From Pictodentalium vernedei (Eukaryota; Mollusca; Scaphopoda; Dentaliida; Dentaliidae), in NCBI GenBank assembly GCA_031216915.1, contig CM062292.1, positions 3,158,457 through 3,222,456 of the forward strand: 64,000 nt of DNA. Direction: 5' to 3'. The translations under genes and the position numbers were made by a program. The notes beneath the pieces are model-generated. The model had not been told where the DNA came from. It did no database searches and was given only the letters and a program-made list of their open reading frames with translations. This document shows, piece after piece, positions 24,008 through 35,345 of this stretch. Position 1 is the first letter of the stretch; each line of letters opens with the position of its first letter.

Positions 24008-24947
24008 TTTAATAATTTCACTAACCTCTGAAAATCAATCAAGTCGGGGTTATTAGTTATTATAATCAGCTTAGTGAACGTTCTCTAGTAAATTAAAGGA
24101 CTTTAGTAGGGCATTGAAACTACACAATGCTCAACAGGACAGCCCACGCGACTTGTCGACCCGTTAAAGGGGTTAACGATTTCAATAACAGCCCTTCACG
24201 TCGCGTGACTTTGGAATCGAGTATCAATAAAATAGAATTCATTCAGCTTCAAATATCAAATTCCTTCCTCATTTTCTCCTTCCGCATTTTAGACTGTTCT
24301 CCTGACCATCCGTGGTAAAAATAGGAATAATGCATGACGTTACTGGTCACTGCGGTTGCTTGACGGCCCACGGGAAGTGATTAACACACACACCTTATTA
24401 TCGGCCCTCGTCTGCGTCTGGGGCCGTTTATAAGCTATCGGACTGCTAATCATGTCTGTTGGGCCGTCAATAAAACGCAGTGTCCTCCAAAATCATCTTA
24501 TTGTTATAGCATCAAGTTGTCGCAGACGATTCCGAGAAACCCGTAGTACCCTCAATGGTTATTGCCAGTTGCCAGGAATAATCTATCTGTCTACCTTTGA
24601 GAATGTGATAACGTAACAGAGCTCAAACGAAGATATCCAAAATAAAACAAAGACATAGCAAAACTCACCAGTGTATTTTTATTTGAGCACTAAGTAACTG
24701 AATACGATACACTGTTGATTAAGGAACAAATGTAGTAATTATAATCTTTATTTAACAGAATTCAAACATTCCGACTATTATTATAATAGCTGTTATACAA
24801 AAAGCGATATTATTTTGGGAGGCAGCATGGCTTGATTGATTGTCTTCTGTACAACAAAGTAGAGTGCTCAGGCTGAAGGCTCAATGTCGTCTTGTGGCGG
24901 CCGTCGTTTCACCCAAGGTTCACTTTTTATATTATAAGAGAGAATTT
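24008..24947. other. Intron 3 sequence without recognised features
   Basis: Lies directly upstream of lectin exon 4. Nothing seen beyond the splice acceptor. Confidence 0.5.
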
Positions 24948-25163
24948 TAACCCTTTACCCAGCGAATCGCCCGCCCCGCCCGCGTGATATGCAAATTCAG
25001 CAGCTGAAAAAATATGATTTTTCGAAAAAATTCAACAAAACCATATTATGTAATCCCTCTTTGGAACGAGCTCGTATGGTTTTGTTGAAATTGTTTGAAA
25101 AAATTTAAAAAATGATATTTAAAATAATAAATTTTGAAATCGCCCGCGCTGGGTAAAGGGTTA
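24948..25163 (+). mobile_element. PB MITE, second subfamily
   Basis: Same CCCTTTACCCA / TGGGTAAAGGG ends, but the interior differs: GCGAATCGCCCGC near the end and AACAAAACCATAT arms around GGAACGAGCTCG. Confidence 0.85.
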
Positions 25164-25299
25164 TCCGAAGTTTTATGTCACATTCCAGCAATTATGATAA
25201 CCGTTTATTTATTATCCTGTCTCTTAAAACTGTTCATTAAAAAAATATTTAAGTGTAACTACAATCTAAATGGTGTTTTATGTAACTGCCCTATGCATA

Positions 25300-25368
25300 T
25301 TTGTAACTTGGCGATTTTTGTGAATAGCGCTGGTCAGTTTTGGCCGTTACGTTGGGTAAAGGGTTAAT
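25300..25368 (-). mobile_element. PB MITE fragment (one end)
   Basis: TTGGCGATTTTTGTGAATAG to GCCGTTACGTTGGGTAAAGGG followed by TTAA; the other half is absent. Confidence 0.75.
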
Positions 25369-25467
25369 AATAAGTAGCAACTCGTGATTGATAATCTGTG
25401 ATAACTTAATAAATTATATAACGCCACGGAGTTGTGGGGTGGATACTGGCGGAATGTTTCCGCTATT

Positions 25468-26077
25468 ACAAAATGGGTTCGCGCTAGGGATCTGCGAATC
25501 ACAAATTTCTTTTCGAATCGAATCTCGAATCGAATCGTATCTCTGATATCGACATCGAATCGAATCCCGAATGGAATCTTAAAGGACAAGTTATTTCATA
25601 GTGCATCAAACGGAAGTTACGGAACACTGAATTGACCCTTACGCGACGGAGTGAACACCTTAAACACCAATAACTAAATATTCTCTGTAGCACCGTCGCT
25701 GAAACAGCTAGGCCTATTGTCCATAGTTTAAGTTTTTGAAGGCCTAACTTGTTAGTATTCACGTTCTTAAGAACGTGAATAGTAACAAGTTAAGCCTTCA
25801 AAAACCAAAACTATGGATAATGTTCTGGGCCAAATTCACACCTTACCTAGCAATTAAACATTGTCAATTACTCAAATAAATAGGAATTGAGCCTACATGA
25901 ATGAATTTTCTAAAGACAGTTTTATCCTATTTTTGTTGGAAATGTAACAAATTGAAGTTAGTACGAGAGATTCGAAAAAATCGAATCCTGAGACTGATTT
26001 GGGATCGATCTCGAAGCATACGTTTGGTATCGATATCGAATCGAATCTCGAATATTCGCAGGACCCTAGTTCGCGCA
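25468..26077. repeat. Symmetric foldback element with GAATCGAATC arms and a central hairpin
   Basis: CGCTAGGGATCTGCGAAT at the left is answered by ATTCGCAGGACCCTAG at the right; both are followed inward by CGAATCGAATC runs. The midpoint falls on the near-perfect hairpin at 25715-25823 (AACGTTCTTAAG-type centre). Confidence 0.7.
25715..25823. repeat. Near-perfect hairpin
   Basis: ATTGTCCATAGTTTAAGTTT on the left pairs with AAACCAAAACTATGGATAAT on the right; the centre is CACGTTCTTAAGAACGTG. Confidence 0.93.
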
Positions 26078-26459
26078 CTCATCCATAGACAATCCTGTAT
26101 ATTATGCAATGATTCAACATAAGGCATCAGTGCTGAAAGATTGACTCATTCAATCACGAAGGATCTTGGTTAAAATAATAAAAAACAATGTTATCTCCAA
26201 TATGCCCTCAAGTACTTTGAACGAAGAATTGAACTGAGAGAATAAAAAAATAGAATAGGAATCAATTTGAGATTCTACTTTTCTTTATAAACAAAGATCT
26301 CGTTTTAAATAATTAATCCCTGCAGGATGATGAACAAATTATATGGCAAATCTATTATTCTTTTGTAACAATAGACTCTCGATGGTTGGAGACGTCCCTT
26401 ACACATGGTATGGTGTCACGTTCCCTATGTGGAACTCATATTTATGCGACTCATTTAGC

Positions 26460-26678
26460 TTAACCCTTTACCCAACGTAGAGAATATCAAATTTTTTTTT
26501 ATTTTAATTACTATTTTTTAATTTTTTCAACAAACTTTCAACAAAACCATATCACGTGACCCCTCATTGGAACGAGCTCGATGGTTTTGTTAAAATATTT
26601 TGAAAATTTATTTTTTTCAACTGCTCAATTTGCAAATTACGAGGGCGGATGCGGGCGATTCGTTAGGTAAAGGGTTAA
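26460..26678 (-). mobile_element. PB MITE, second subfamily
   Basis: TTAA flanks, CCCTTTACCCAACG / CGTTAGGTAAAGGG ends, arms with AACAAAACCATATCACGTGA and GGAACGAGCTCG. Confidence 0.86.
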
Positions 26679-26881
26679 CTCTCATATAAATTTCTCCTGG
26701 AGACGTGAATACTTCGTCCCTTTTCAATATTCAATACGATTTATGACTCGCCTGTAATACCGTTCGAATTGCGTCTACCCCTCCCCCCACTCCCCACCCA
26801 CCAGAAACATAAATAAAAATGCCATTTACACATTTGCACAACTGGGACCATGACCTTGAGGCAGGTAAGGCCTTAAAGTCC

Positions 26882-27127
26882 TTAACCCTTTACCCAACGA
26901 ATCGGCCGCATCCGCCCGCGTAATGTGAAAGTTCAGCAGTTGAAAAAATATTATTTTTCAAAAGATTTCAATAAAACCATATCATGTGACCCCTCGTTGG
27001 AACGAGCTCGTCGAGCTCGTTCCAGCGAGGGGTCACATGATATGGTTTTCTTGACTTTTTTTTTAAAATTTGAAAAAATATTTAAAATAATAAATTTTGA
27101 TATCGTTTGCGTTGGGTAAAGGGTTAA
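26882..27127 (+). mobile_element. PB MITE, second subfamily, longest copy
   Basis: TTAA flanks, CCCTTTACCCAACGAATCGG start, GCGTTGGGTAAAGGG end. The central palindrome CATATCATGTGACCCCTCG/GGGGTCACATGATATGG is complete here. Confidence 0.9.
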
Positions 27128-28030
27128 AAGCTGTCTGAAGAAAGCACCATTATTTATACTGATGTAGTATGTTGGTACACAAATTGAAAAACGTTTATGT
27201 TGTAGTTCACATCCACAAGCTTTCTTTAGTTTTTGGTAGTCAACTCAGATTTTTTAATGAACAGATGAAACTGAAGGTCTTACAAGAGTTGAAGTGTCAC
27301 ATATTTTCGCCTACGAATGTATCATAGTCCACCACATCTCTATACGCACACTAACATCCCTCACCAAAATCCACCCAATCAATGTGATCCGGCATCCCAA
27401 GGCACCGTTGCATGTTTTAACGTCTAAAGTTTTTTTTCTCAGCGAATTATTGTTGTCAACAACACCCATTTGAAGAATCAAACGGCCGGCCCTTTATCAG
27501 CCTTGAGGAATTTGTGATATTTCCCTTTTTTAAAAGTGGCAGTCAAAATGGCAGCCATTGTTACAAACTGAGTGATTTTAAACAACGCGGAGCGCGAATC
27601 GAAACAAACTAGCATCTTCGACACACCTTTCTTATCCAACTGATGCACTTTTTTAATTTTGTGCAAATATCAGATTGCCTAAATCCAACATGGCGGACAA
27701 AATGGCAACTAAAAAAAATCGATTTTTTTCATAAAATTAACCAATTTGTTCCAGATTACTAGTGCTATGAATATCGTAGTGACCAGTGTTTGTGATGAAC
27801 AATCACATGACAGTAATGTTTCAGCATTTCCGTACAATTATACAAGCTCTAATGGTTCAGGTATGACGTTCGGAATTGGTACTTAAATATCGCCCTTAAG
27901 TTATCAATGATAGCATTGATGTTAAAAGTATTAGAAAGAGAGATTGCTAAGTATCCAATAATATAACAAAACGGCGGCCAAATGTAATGTCCAGTATGGT
28001 ATTTTCTAAAGATTTAGGCAATGATTAATC

Positions 28031-29589
28031 TTACTTTTCAGCGGGCTTTTCGGTAGACACACTCGTCAGTTGTTGCTTGGCAAGTACAGAAAACAGTGCA
28101 CGCTTGAGGCAACACAGCTGAACCTTGATGCCTTGCATGGCGGTTTTCTGGAACACGAGCATCAGTATTAAGATGCTGTCAGGTGCTAGCGATACACTGT
28201 AAGGTAGAGTCAATGGGAGAAGTGACTTCGCCTTTTTGTCTCTTACAAACCCACAATTTGTAGGTACCATTTTGGATGGGTCCGATTGCAATGCATATTT
28301 CCAAATGTGCGCTTGCAGATGGGCTCGTTTGACGTTTTCTGCAATCGACTCAGTACTTGGACGGAGGGTACATAATTTAGGGACTTTTGTGTCTCCTGGT
28401 CGTCCTACGTTGGGCGTCTAACTACAGCCTCTTGCATCAGGCATTGACATGGATGTAGGACACCCACACTGGGCAGCCATGGACTGTGTATCTTCCGGTA
28501 CGACGTCTTTCTAAGGAACATCAATTTTCTAACTGAATCTAGCGTTATACAACCCTTTTTCAAACTTTAAGAACAGGACCTTTGCGTATTCCAAAGCACC
28601 CGGCGACGGTATCACACCCCGGGATAGCATGCACGGCAAGGATACTTGGAGTAATGTCAAGATGCTTCCCAACAGTGGACCAATATCTATCACAGACCTA
28701 TCTCCAATGGGAGATGTTACACAGTACGTGGAGAGTGGATTGTAACTAAATCACCAGTGGAGTGGGGTTATCACCCTAGCTATAACTTTCAAATTTTGTA
28801 CATATCGACAAAAAACACAAGCAATGTTTCCGCCAATGGACCTCCGGGTTTAACCCGGAGGTCCATTGGCTGAAACTTTGCTCGTACTGGTTATGCTTTG
28901 CAACAAATTTGCAATTATTGCTTGGGTGGAATCTCCACCCTGCGGGTGATTTAATAATAATGCTCTCTCCACGTACTGTATTCTGTTTCAGATAGTGGTG
29001 CAAGAGTAGGGTTTTCACATATGTGTCGTCTGCAAGAACGACAACCTGATTTCTTGTTTTGTCATCCATAGCAAGCTTCACTGCGTATTGAACTGCAATA
29101 TTAACATCTTCTTCGTGACTGTTTTTTACGTCACGCCTTTTTATGAGGACACCTGTGGTAATTTCAGTTGGAACGTTTTTTTTGGCCGGTAACAACAAGT
29201 TTGTTCTCCTTAGTACTTGCACCACCCAAACTCTTATTTGATTTGAAATACAAATTATACTGATGAGCTGCCTTTCATTCTTAGTGACGGTCAGCATAAC
29301 TTTCTGAGACGGCAATACTGATGTTGCACTCAGTCTGAGTTCTCGGCAACAGCTTTCAGCACTCATGTGAGCCCATGTACAACTTTTCGTGCTGAACTCG
29401 TTGTACCTGACGAAAATAATATTCATATTCACAACTTCGATCGGGTGTTGCTTCGGATTTAAGGGATTGACAACTACGTCCAGTTTGCTCGATCAAGTTT
29501 ATCAGTGGCGATTCCAATAGTATAAAGACTGAGCGCCCAGATTTGGAGAATTTCTGGTTTTCTTTTTTTGGAGACAATCGTGAAATCAA
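28031..29589 (-). pseudogene. Decayed mobile-type ORF family with HEE / ADDT / GCDT motifs, split by a MITE
   Basis: Minus-strand pieces read, in order: SHEEDVNIAVQYAVKLAMDD, then QVVVLADDTYVKTLLLHHYL (29130-28985), then after the MITE an open stretch with AVHAIPGCDTVAGC near 28650, and finally FVRDKKAKSLLPLTLP...LAPDSIL (28252-28170). I recall this order (HEExD, DDTDV, GCDT, LAPD) from a multicopy ORF of invertebrate and fish genomes thought to be transposon-related. The spaced acidic residues suggest a nuclease, but no function is established to my knowledge. Frames change at least twice and the M3 MITE at 28722-28978 splits it. It lies in intron 3 of the lectin gene. Confidence 0.6.
28722..28978. 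mobile_element. M3 MITE inside the HEE/ADDT pseudogene
   Basis: Ends CAGTACGTGGAGAG and CTCTCCACGTACTG form the terminal inverted repeat. The centre is the hairpin ATGGACCTCCGGG/CCCGGAGGTCCAT. Confidence 0.88.
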
Positions 29590-29993
29590 CGCTCTTTATG
29601 TAACGAGTTCCGCGTTTCCGCAACATTATGTTGATCAGGAAATGATACTGGTGGGTTCTGCGCCAGTTTTGGGTAATTCAATTTGCGCTAAATGTTTCAA
29701 ATGCTCGAAATGTTATTTTTCGGTCATTTTTGCGGCCATGTTATTAGGGCCTAATATTTGAAATTCCTCAAGGCTGACAGGAGGCCAGCCGACGAAATAT
29801 TGATGTGGGATGTCTAAACTGTCGGAAACCACCGCGAAAAAATCTTTAGACGCCAAAACGAGTAAAAAAATAGGTTTGGCTGCCGGACTAATACAACTAT
29901 TTGGTATGTTGCTTTGTCTTGCGTACTTTGCAAGTTAAAAGTAATGAGATGATAAATGCATGCCGGGTATTTCAAAAAGAAAAACTACCTCAC

Positions 29994-30182
29994 CTGCTCC
30001 GTCTCGAAGGAGAATCTCTTTGACAAGCGCATGAGTTTCTTTGGTGATCAGCAATAAATGTCCCCCATCTTTGATGCAATCATTTGCCGCAACTACTTGA
30101 CGTACTTTTGTAGCAATGACTTTGATACACAGTAGATAATAGTTTGAGTTGTACAGTCTGTATCCTCTGTCCGCTGGGCAGT
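29994..30182 (-). CDS. Exon 3 of the apple-lectin gene: N-terminal half of C-type lectin domain
   Basis: The exon has acceptor TGTTTTCAG and donor GCAG|GTGAGG. It encodes residues 127-189 plus the first base of codon 190. The segment has the long-form C-type lectin start: CP...GY, then C145, then the helix around VVAANDCIKDGGHLLLI with C162 and the GGHL motif. C128-C145 would be the extra N-terminal disulphide of long-form domains, and C162 would pair with C256 in exon 4. Intron 3 of about 6.0 kb follows. The reading frame and phase join exon 4 cleanly (G + AA = Glu190). Confidence 0.85.
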
Positions 30183-30217
30183 CTGAAAACATACAATCAA
30201 ACTTTCATTCTCATACA

Positions 30218-30447
30218 GAGTACAGTGATCAAACAATGATATCGGTACATGGGCAGTGAATTACCACTAGACACCTGTGGACTGGATTTTCAATCAAGGG
30301 TTTCGGCAATGGATCTCAGGCCTAGCTCTCTGACTGAAACTTTGCCTTAGGTTATTACGCTTTTTCACAGACAAGAAGTTATTGCCTGGTAAAAATCGCA
30401 CTCCCCGTGTGTTTTAGTGGTAATCCACCCTCCATGTGCTGCATTTC
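30218..30447. mobile_element. Highly diverged M3-like MITE
   Basis: CAATGGATCTCAGGCCTAG, GACTGAAACTTTGCC and GGTAATCCACCCTCCATGTG follow the M3 order. Its terminal repeats are eroded. Confidence 0.5.
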
Positions 30448-30507
30448 GTTATTAGACGCATGAGATTCAACAGTGTCGCGGCGAAGAAAAACTGATATCT
30501 GTACAAC

Positions 30508-30746
30508 TACAGTAAGTCTCTGGGGATTGGACGTAATCCACACGTGGGCAGTGATGTCCACGCATGCGTTTACCGGGTAATAAAAATCAGCATCATCAAA
30601 ATTTTAATTAATGAAGGTTGAACCTGGTGTTTCTTTAATTAAATATTTGATGATTATTCCGGTAATTAGTGTTTGGATTATATTACTGTGGCGCTCGTGG
30701 AAATATTGCCCACCAGTGGTAAATGGCAAGTCCACGGCGGCTCTAG
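30508..30746. mobile_element. M4 MITE, opposite orientation
   Basis: GGATTGGACGTAATCCACAC, a central stem with TTTAATTAATGAAGG and TTTCTTTAATTAAA, and GGCAAGTCCACGGCGGCTC. It lies in intron 2 of the lectin gene. Confidence 0.8.
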
Positions 30747-31085
30747 TGCAGATTGCTGGAGGGCTTATTGGTCACATATAGAAATGAGAATCCACCGCCG
30801 TCATCGGGGGGGGGGGGGGGGGGGGGGCGTTGATATAGATAAAAAGCGCCCAACAAATAAAATAAGTTGTTCAAGTAACCGGCTGCTTGCAATCGCCGAT
30901 GACATTTTGAAGAGTATACAGTGGTGTCTGTAAAAAAAGAATACCCTGATGATGTATTTATTTTTCAAATTGAATATCTACTTCGTATTTTAGTTAATGT
31001 TCATAAAACAAGTACCAGGACTGAAAAGTTTAAAAAGTGTTATTAGTTTTCGTTCTATGTAAATACCGTGGTACTGGATGAAGTG

Positions 31086-31127
31086 GAAGCTGTTACGCTG
31101 TGACTATAGTCACAGCGTAACAGCTTT
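31086..31127. repeat. Perfect short palindrome
   Basis: AAGCTGTTACGCTGTGACTA / TAGTCACAGCGTAACAGCTT. Confidence 0.93.
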
Positions 31128-31334
31128 CACGTCATCAAACGTCGATGACTGGGGGGGGGGGGGGGGGGTTACCGTGTCGATTGGCTTGGCAGCACCTAAT
31201 GACTGGGGGTGGTGGGGCAGTTTGGAAGGAGACTTTTATCGCCTACCTCCAGCAATGGAGTGTATAGATATCAGAGGAAAGAAAGCGAAGAAAAGTGTCT
31301 TGCTCTCATTCTGGTGTAAATTCACAGAACTCTG

Positions 31335-31597
31335 CTGTTGGCGGAACATTTCATTAGAAAGGCGTGTGAGGCGAAACAAAAATATTCTACTCCGAACACT
31401 AATTACAGAAATAACCATGAAAAACGTAATTAATGAAGCACCGGGTACAGCTTCATTAATTAAAATGTTGCTGATGATGATACTTATTACCTGATAAACG
31501 CATGCGTGGACACCACTGTCTACGTATGCATTACGCATGCGTGGACACCACTGTCTACGTGTGGATTACGACCAATCCATGGCCACTATACTGTATA
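31335..31597. mobile_element. M4 MITE with duplicated right end
   Basis: Central stem AATTAATGAAGCACCGGGT/GCTTCATTAATT, then ACGCATGCGTGGACACCACT present twice, then CCATGGCCACTATACTGTA. The 52-bp array starts at once beyond its end. Confidence 0.8.
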
Positions 31598-31604
31598 TGC
31601 AATA

Positions 31605-32125
31605 GAATAATAGGGTTGTTTGGTTGGCACTCCTTTTTGTATTTATTTTGGTATTATATTATAGGGTTGTTCGGTTGGGACTCCTTTTTTGTATTTATTT
31701 TGGTATTTTATTATAAGGTTGTTCGGTTGGGACTCCTTTTTTGTATTTATTTTGGTATTTTATTATAAGGTTGTTCGGTTGGGATTCCTTTTTTGTATTT
31801 ATTTTGGTATTTTATTATATGGTTGTTCGGTTGGGACTCCTTTTTGTATTTATTTTGGTATTTTATTATATGGTTGTTCGGTTGGGACTCCTTTTTTGTA
31901 TTTATTTTGGTATTTTATTATATGGTTGTTCGGTTGGGACTCCTTTTTTGTATTTATTTTGGTATTTTATTATATGGTTGTTCGGTTGGGACTCCTTTTT
32001 TGTATTTATTTTGGTATTTTATTATATGGTTGTTCGGTTGGGACTCCTTTTTGTATTTATTTTGGTATTTTAAGATAGGGTTGTTCGGTTGGGACTCCTT
32101 TTTGTATTTATTTTGGCATTTTATT
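31605..32125. repeat. 52-bp minisatellite, about 10 copies
   Basis: The unit starts GGTTGTTCGGTTGGGACTCC and ends TTTTGGTATTTTATTATA. It lies directly beside an M4 MITE in intron 2. It differs in sequence from the 52-bp array in gag. Confidence 0.95.
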
Positions 32126-32142
32126 TTCTCATACAGTCGCTT

Positions 32143-32300
32143 AATCCTTTACCCGACTTTATAACAAAGCAGACCAATGCTATCTACAAAAATCCACATC
32201 GAACTTTATATTTTTCACACTTTCCTTAAACAACATTGTTCATAACCCTTCAGTGGAACTAGCTCATTGTTCTCGTCCTAATGACGTGTGATAAGGTAAG
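32143..32300. mobile_element. PB-like fragment, strongly diverged
   Basis: TTAATCCTTTACCC start and GTTCATAACCCTTCAGTGGA in the right order; the second end is not recognisable. Confidence 0.45.
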
Positions 32301-32429
32301 TATTTGTTGCCAAATGTTAAAATTTATACTTATTAAATAAGTTGTATGAAATATCGTCTGTCCTTTTTCTCGCCTGTCCTTCGCATTACGTGAACGATTA
32401 AAATATATGTAAATATATTCAGACGACTT

Positions 32430-32665
32430 TTTGGTTACAGCATTAGATTTCGAACCGAGAGGTCCACGGTTCTATTCCCCCCGTGGTAACTGAGTTGTGA
32501 CCTTGGGCAAGGCACTTAATACCGTGTGCCCCCGTGATGGCACGGTTGCATTGTGTCCTCTGGCGTACAGAATTTCAATGGTGCAAATATCTTCAACCAA
32601 GGCTAAACCTGCTTATGTGGCGTCAGTAGGTATGGGAATCTGACAGTGGCTGCCGTTCCTCGGTG
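32430..32665 (+). mobile_element. Diverged SINE-like sequence
   Basis: A B-box-like ACGGTTCTATTCC is followed by GACCTTGGGCAAGGCACTTA and GATGGCACGGTTGC, the same domain order as the SINEs here but strongly diverged. Confidence 0.55.
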
Positions 32666-32699
32666 TGAAGTAATTTTTGACGCTGGCGCAGATCAGATA

Positions 32700-33800
32700 A
32701 GGTGGCATATTGAACACAACAATACTTTTTCAGGCCAGTTTTGATCTTTGAAATCGTTCCGTTCAGTTAAGATTATTTAGTTTTATTAAACTCCGATCAC
32801 CACATTTGTCACGACCATGCGAATTAGAAGGGCGTCTAGAATTTTCTCCCAGGAGCTGTATAGTCTACTAAGCACCACCAACTAGCGAGGTCTGCTATAA
32901 GCCATGGTAATTTTGAAATGCGCCATTGACGAGTTTCACGCACAACACCCGATGCGTGTAATATTCTTTGTAAATGTGAATGTACCTAATACAACCACTC
33001 ATTTTCTTAAGACAATGAACAAACAAAAAACACAAACAACCCTTTTTTAAAAATAAATTTTGTCCAGACATAAATTTTCCATGACCAATAACACAATTGG
33101 GTTTTAAATGTCCGAACCTCGATGATACAGAAGTAAGTGCGACTGAAAGGTCTATGACACTGAATACATGTATGGATGACACGGGCTGAGTTGATTCGAA
33201 TGGCGACAGTACTGGAAGTGTGAAGGATGATTGATGTATGTGCAGATAATTGACGTTTTATTCCAGTGGGAACGTAAGGACAGGGAGCGGGTGCCAATGG
33301 CACTACGAATAATATTTATGCCATTACTCTTCATTTATAGATGTTTCTTAGCTTGTTAACGCGTATTGTTGAAATGTTATCAGCACACGTTATGTTGACA
33401 CCTATCTCAACACTTCAGTCATTGAAGTATTGAAAAAAAATATATACTTTTCTAAATAGGATACCCCCTCCCATTTATCGGCACTTCAGTGCAGCAATTT
33501 ACATTGTTGCACCCGAAGGATGATACTTCCACAGTAACTTATTATAAACCATGAACTATATTATATCACGTGATAATATTGACGGAAATGTTCACCGTTG
33601 TTTCAAGCGTCATGGTCACTGTACTTTTGTTGACCCCCTCCACGGGCAGCGAGACATAAAAGTGTAGGTATCTACATTATTGGCCGCGAGCCATACACGA
33701 TTTGTTTCAGGTATTGAGCTATTACATGTTCTCTTGTTGATAATTCTACGCGGTGATAAGGAACATATTAGGGTTCTTATCCCTGTTGGGTGCGCGGGAT
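32700..33800. other. Intron 2 sequence without recognised features
   Basis: Overlapping minus-strand frames of 60-98 codons (32895-33334) have no recognisable domain. A small hairpin (TGCAGCAATTTACATTGTTGCA region, 33490-33515) is present. Confidence 0.45.
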
Positions 33801-33804
33801 TTCC

Positions 33805-34480
33805 GCAGCGGACATTTCCCCAGTCAGACATTACCCCATACACGGTGGGCGGACATTTCCCAGTCAGACGTTACCCCATACACGATGGGCGGACATTTCC
33901 CCAGTCAGACATTACCCCATACACGATGGGCGGACATTTCCCCAGTCCGACATTACCCCATACATGGTGGGCGGACATTTCCCCAGTCAGACATTACCCC
34001 ATACATGGTGGGCGGACATTTCCCCAGTCAGACATTACCCCATACACGATGGGCGGACATTTCCCCAGTCGAACATTACCCCATACATGGTGGGCGGACA
34101 TTTCCCCAGTCAGACATTACCCCATACACGGTGGGTGGACATTTCCCCAATCAGGCATTACCCCATACACGATGGGCGGACATTTCCCCAGTCCGACATT
34201 ACCCCATACATGGTGGGCGGACATTTCCCCAGTCATACATTACCCCATACATGGTGGGCGGACATTTCCCCAGTCAGACATTACCCCACACACGGTGGGC
34301 GGACATTTCCCCAGTCAGACATTACCCCATACATGGTGGGCGGGCATTTCCACAGTCAGACATTACCCCATACACGGTGGGTGGACATTTCCCCAGTCAG
34401 ACATTACCCCATACACGGTGGGCGGACATTTCCCCAGTTAGACATAACCCCATACATGGTGGGCGGACATTTCCACAGGC
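33805..34480. repeat. 41-bp minisatellite, about 16 copies
   Basis: The unit is GGACATTTCCCCAGTCAGAC followed by ATTACCCCATACAYGRTGGGC. As 41 is not divisible by 3 and the unit lacks stops in all three + frames, three long overlapping open frames arise. They are not genes. Confidence 0.96.
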
Positions 34481-34848
34481 TTTTTTTTTAAAAAGGCTGA
34501 TATTTTCACCTACAATTCTTTGTTATATTTTAATTTATTTGTCGATATTTTTGTGCTTTTGTTTGTTTTGTTTTTTAGAACAATTCCAAATGTATAGCCA
34601 TAAAGTTGGGAGTTACTCCCTCATTTTCGTGTCGAGGTTTATGCATTAATTTGAAATGCCTGCTTTGCGTACAGGCTACATTGTGTTTTTATTAATGATG
34701 TATACAATACCGTTCAATAAGTTGAAGAGTAAACCTCAGGAAGAACTCGAAACGACGTGCTTCATATTTTTTTTGTGCTGAGAGAGCGTTCCAAAAATTA
34801 ATACCTGGACCAGGTTTTATCAACACAGAAAAAAAATAGATAGAGATT

Positions 34849-35001
34849 ATTACCATTATGTGGATGTACAAAATATGCATTCGAGTCTCGCGCCGGGTTC
34901 TAAGGGTAGATCACGACTCGTCGACGAGTCGTGATCTACCCTTAGAACCCGGCGTGAGACTCGGATGCATATTTTGAACATCCACATAATTGTAATAATC
35001 A
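34849..35001. repeat. Near-perfect long hairpin (arms about 75 bp)
   Basis: GATTATTACCATTATGTGGA on the left mirrors CCACATAATTGTAATAATC on the right; the centre is CACGACTCGTCGACGAGTCGTG with only a few mismatches over the arms. Confidence 0.95.
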
Positions 35002-35254
35002 TTTTATCTTACAGAATATTGGGGATAAGTCAAGAATGTAGACGAATATATAATGAACTATTTATTCTTACGGATGAACAAAAAAAAAAGAAAATGGAAC
35101 TCACGCGAAAGGAACGTGCTTGTATCCGACCCATTGATACAAATATCTGCATCAGGGGTCGGATACACGACAGTTGTGGAGTTAATACAGACAAAATACA
35201 TGTTGATTGTAAGATAAAATGCTGTCTGATAATGTCCGTCTGTTTATGATGTAC

Positions 35255-35345
35255 TGTCTACGGGTTATATCCGTCCACACTGGAAAAATATCTGCCCACA
35301 TTTGGAAAATGTCTTGCGGAGAAATATCCGCCAGGGGAAATTCCT
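35255..35345 (-). repeat. Degenerate inverted relatives of the 41-bp unit
   Basis: On the minus strand GGCGGATATTTCTCCGCAAG, ACATTTTCC and GGGCAGATATTTTTCCAGT follow the 41-bp unit (GGGCGGACATTTCCCCAGT) at two or three positions. Confidence 0.5.

Noticed and set aside
33680-34649. Three overlapping + frames of 233-298 codons
   Set aside because: Products of the 41-bp array; all three frames encode the same 41-residue cycle.
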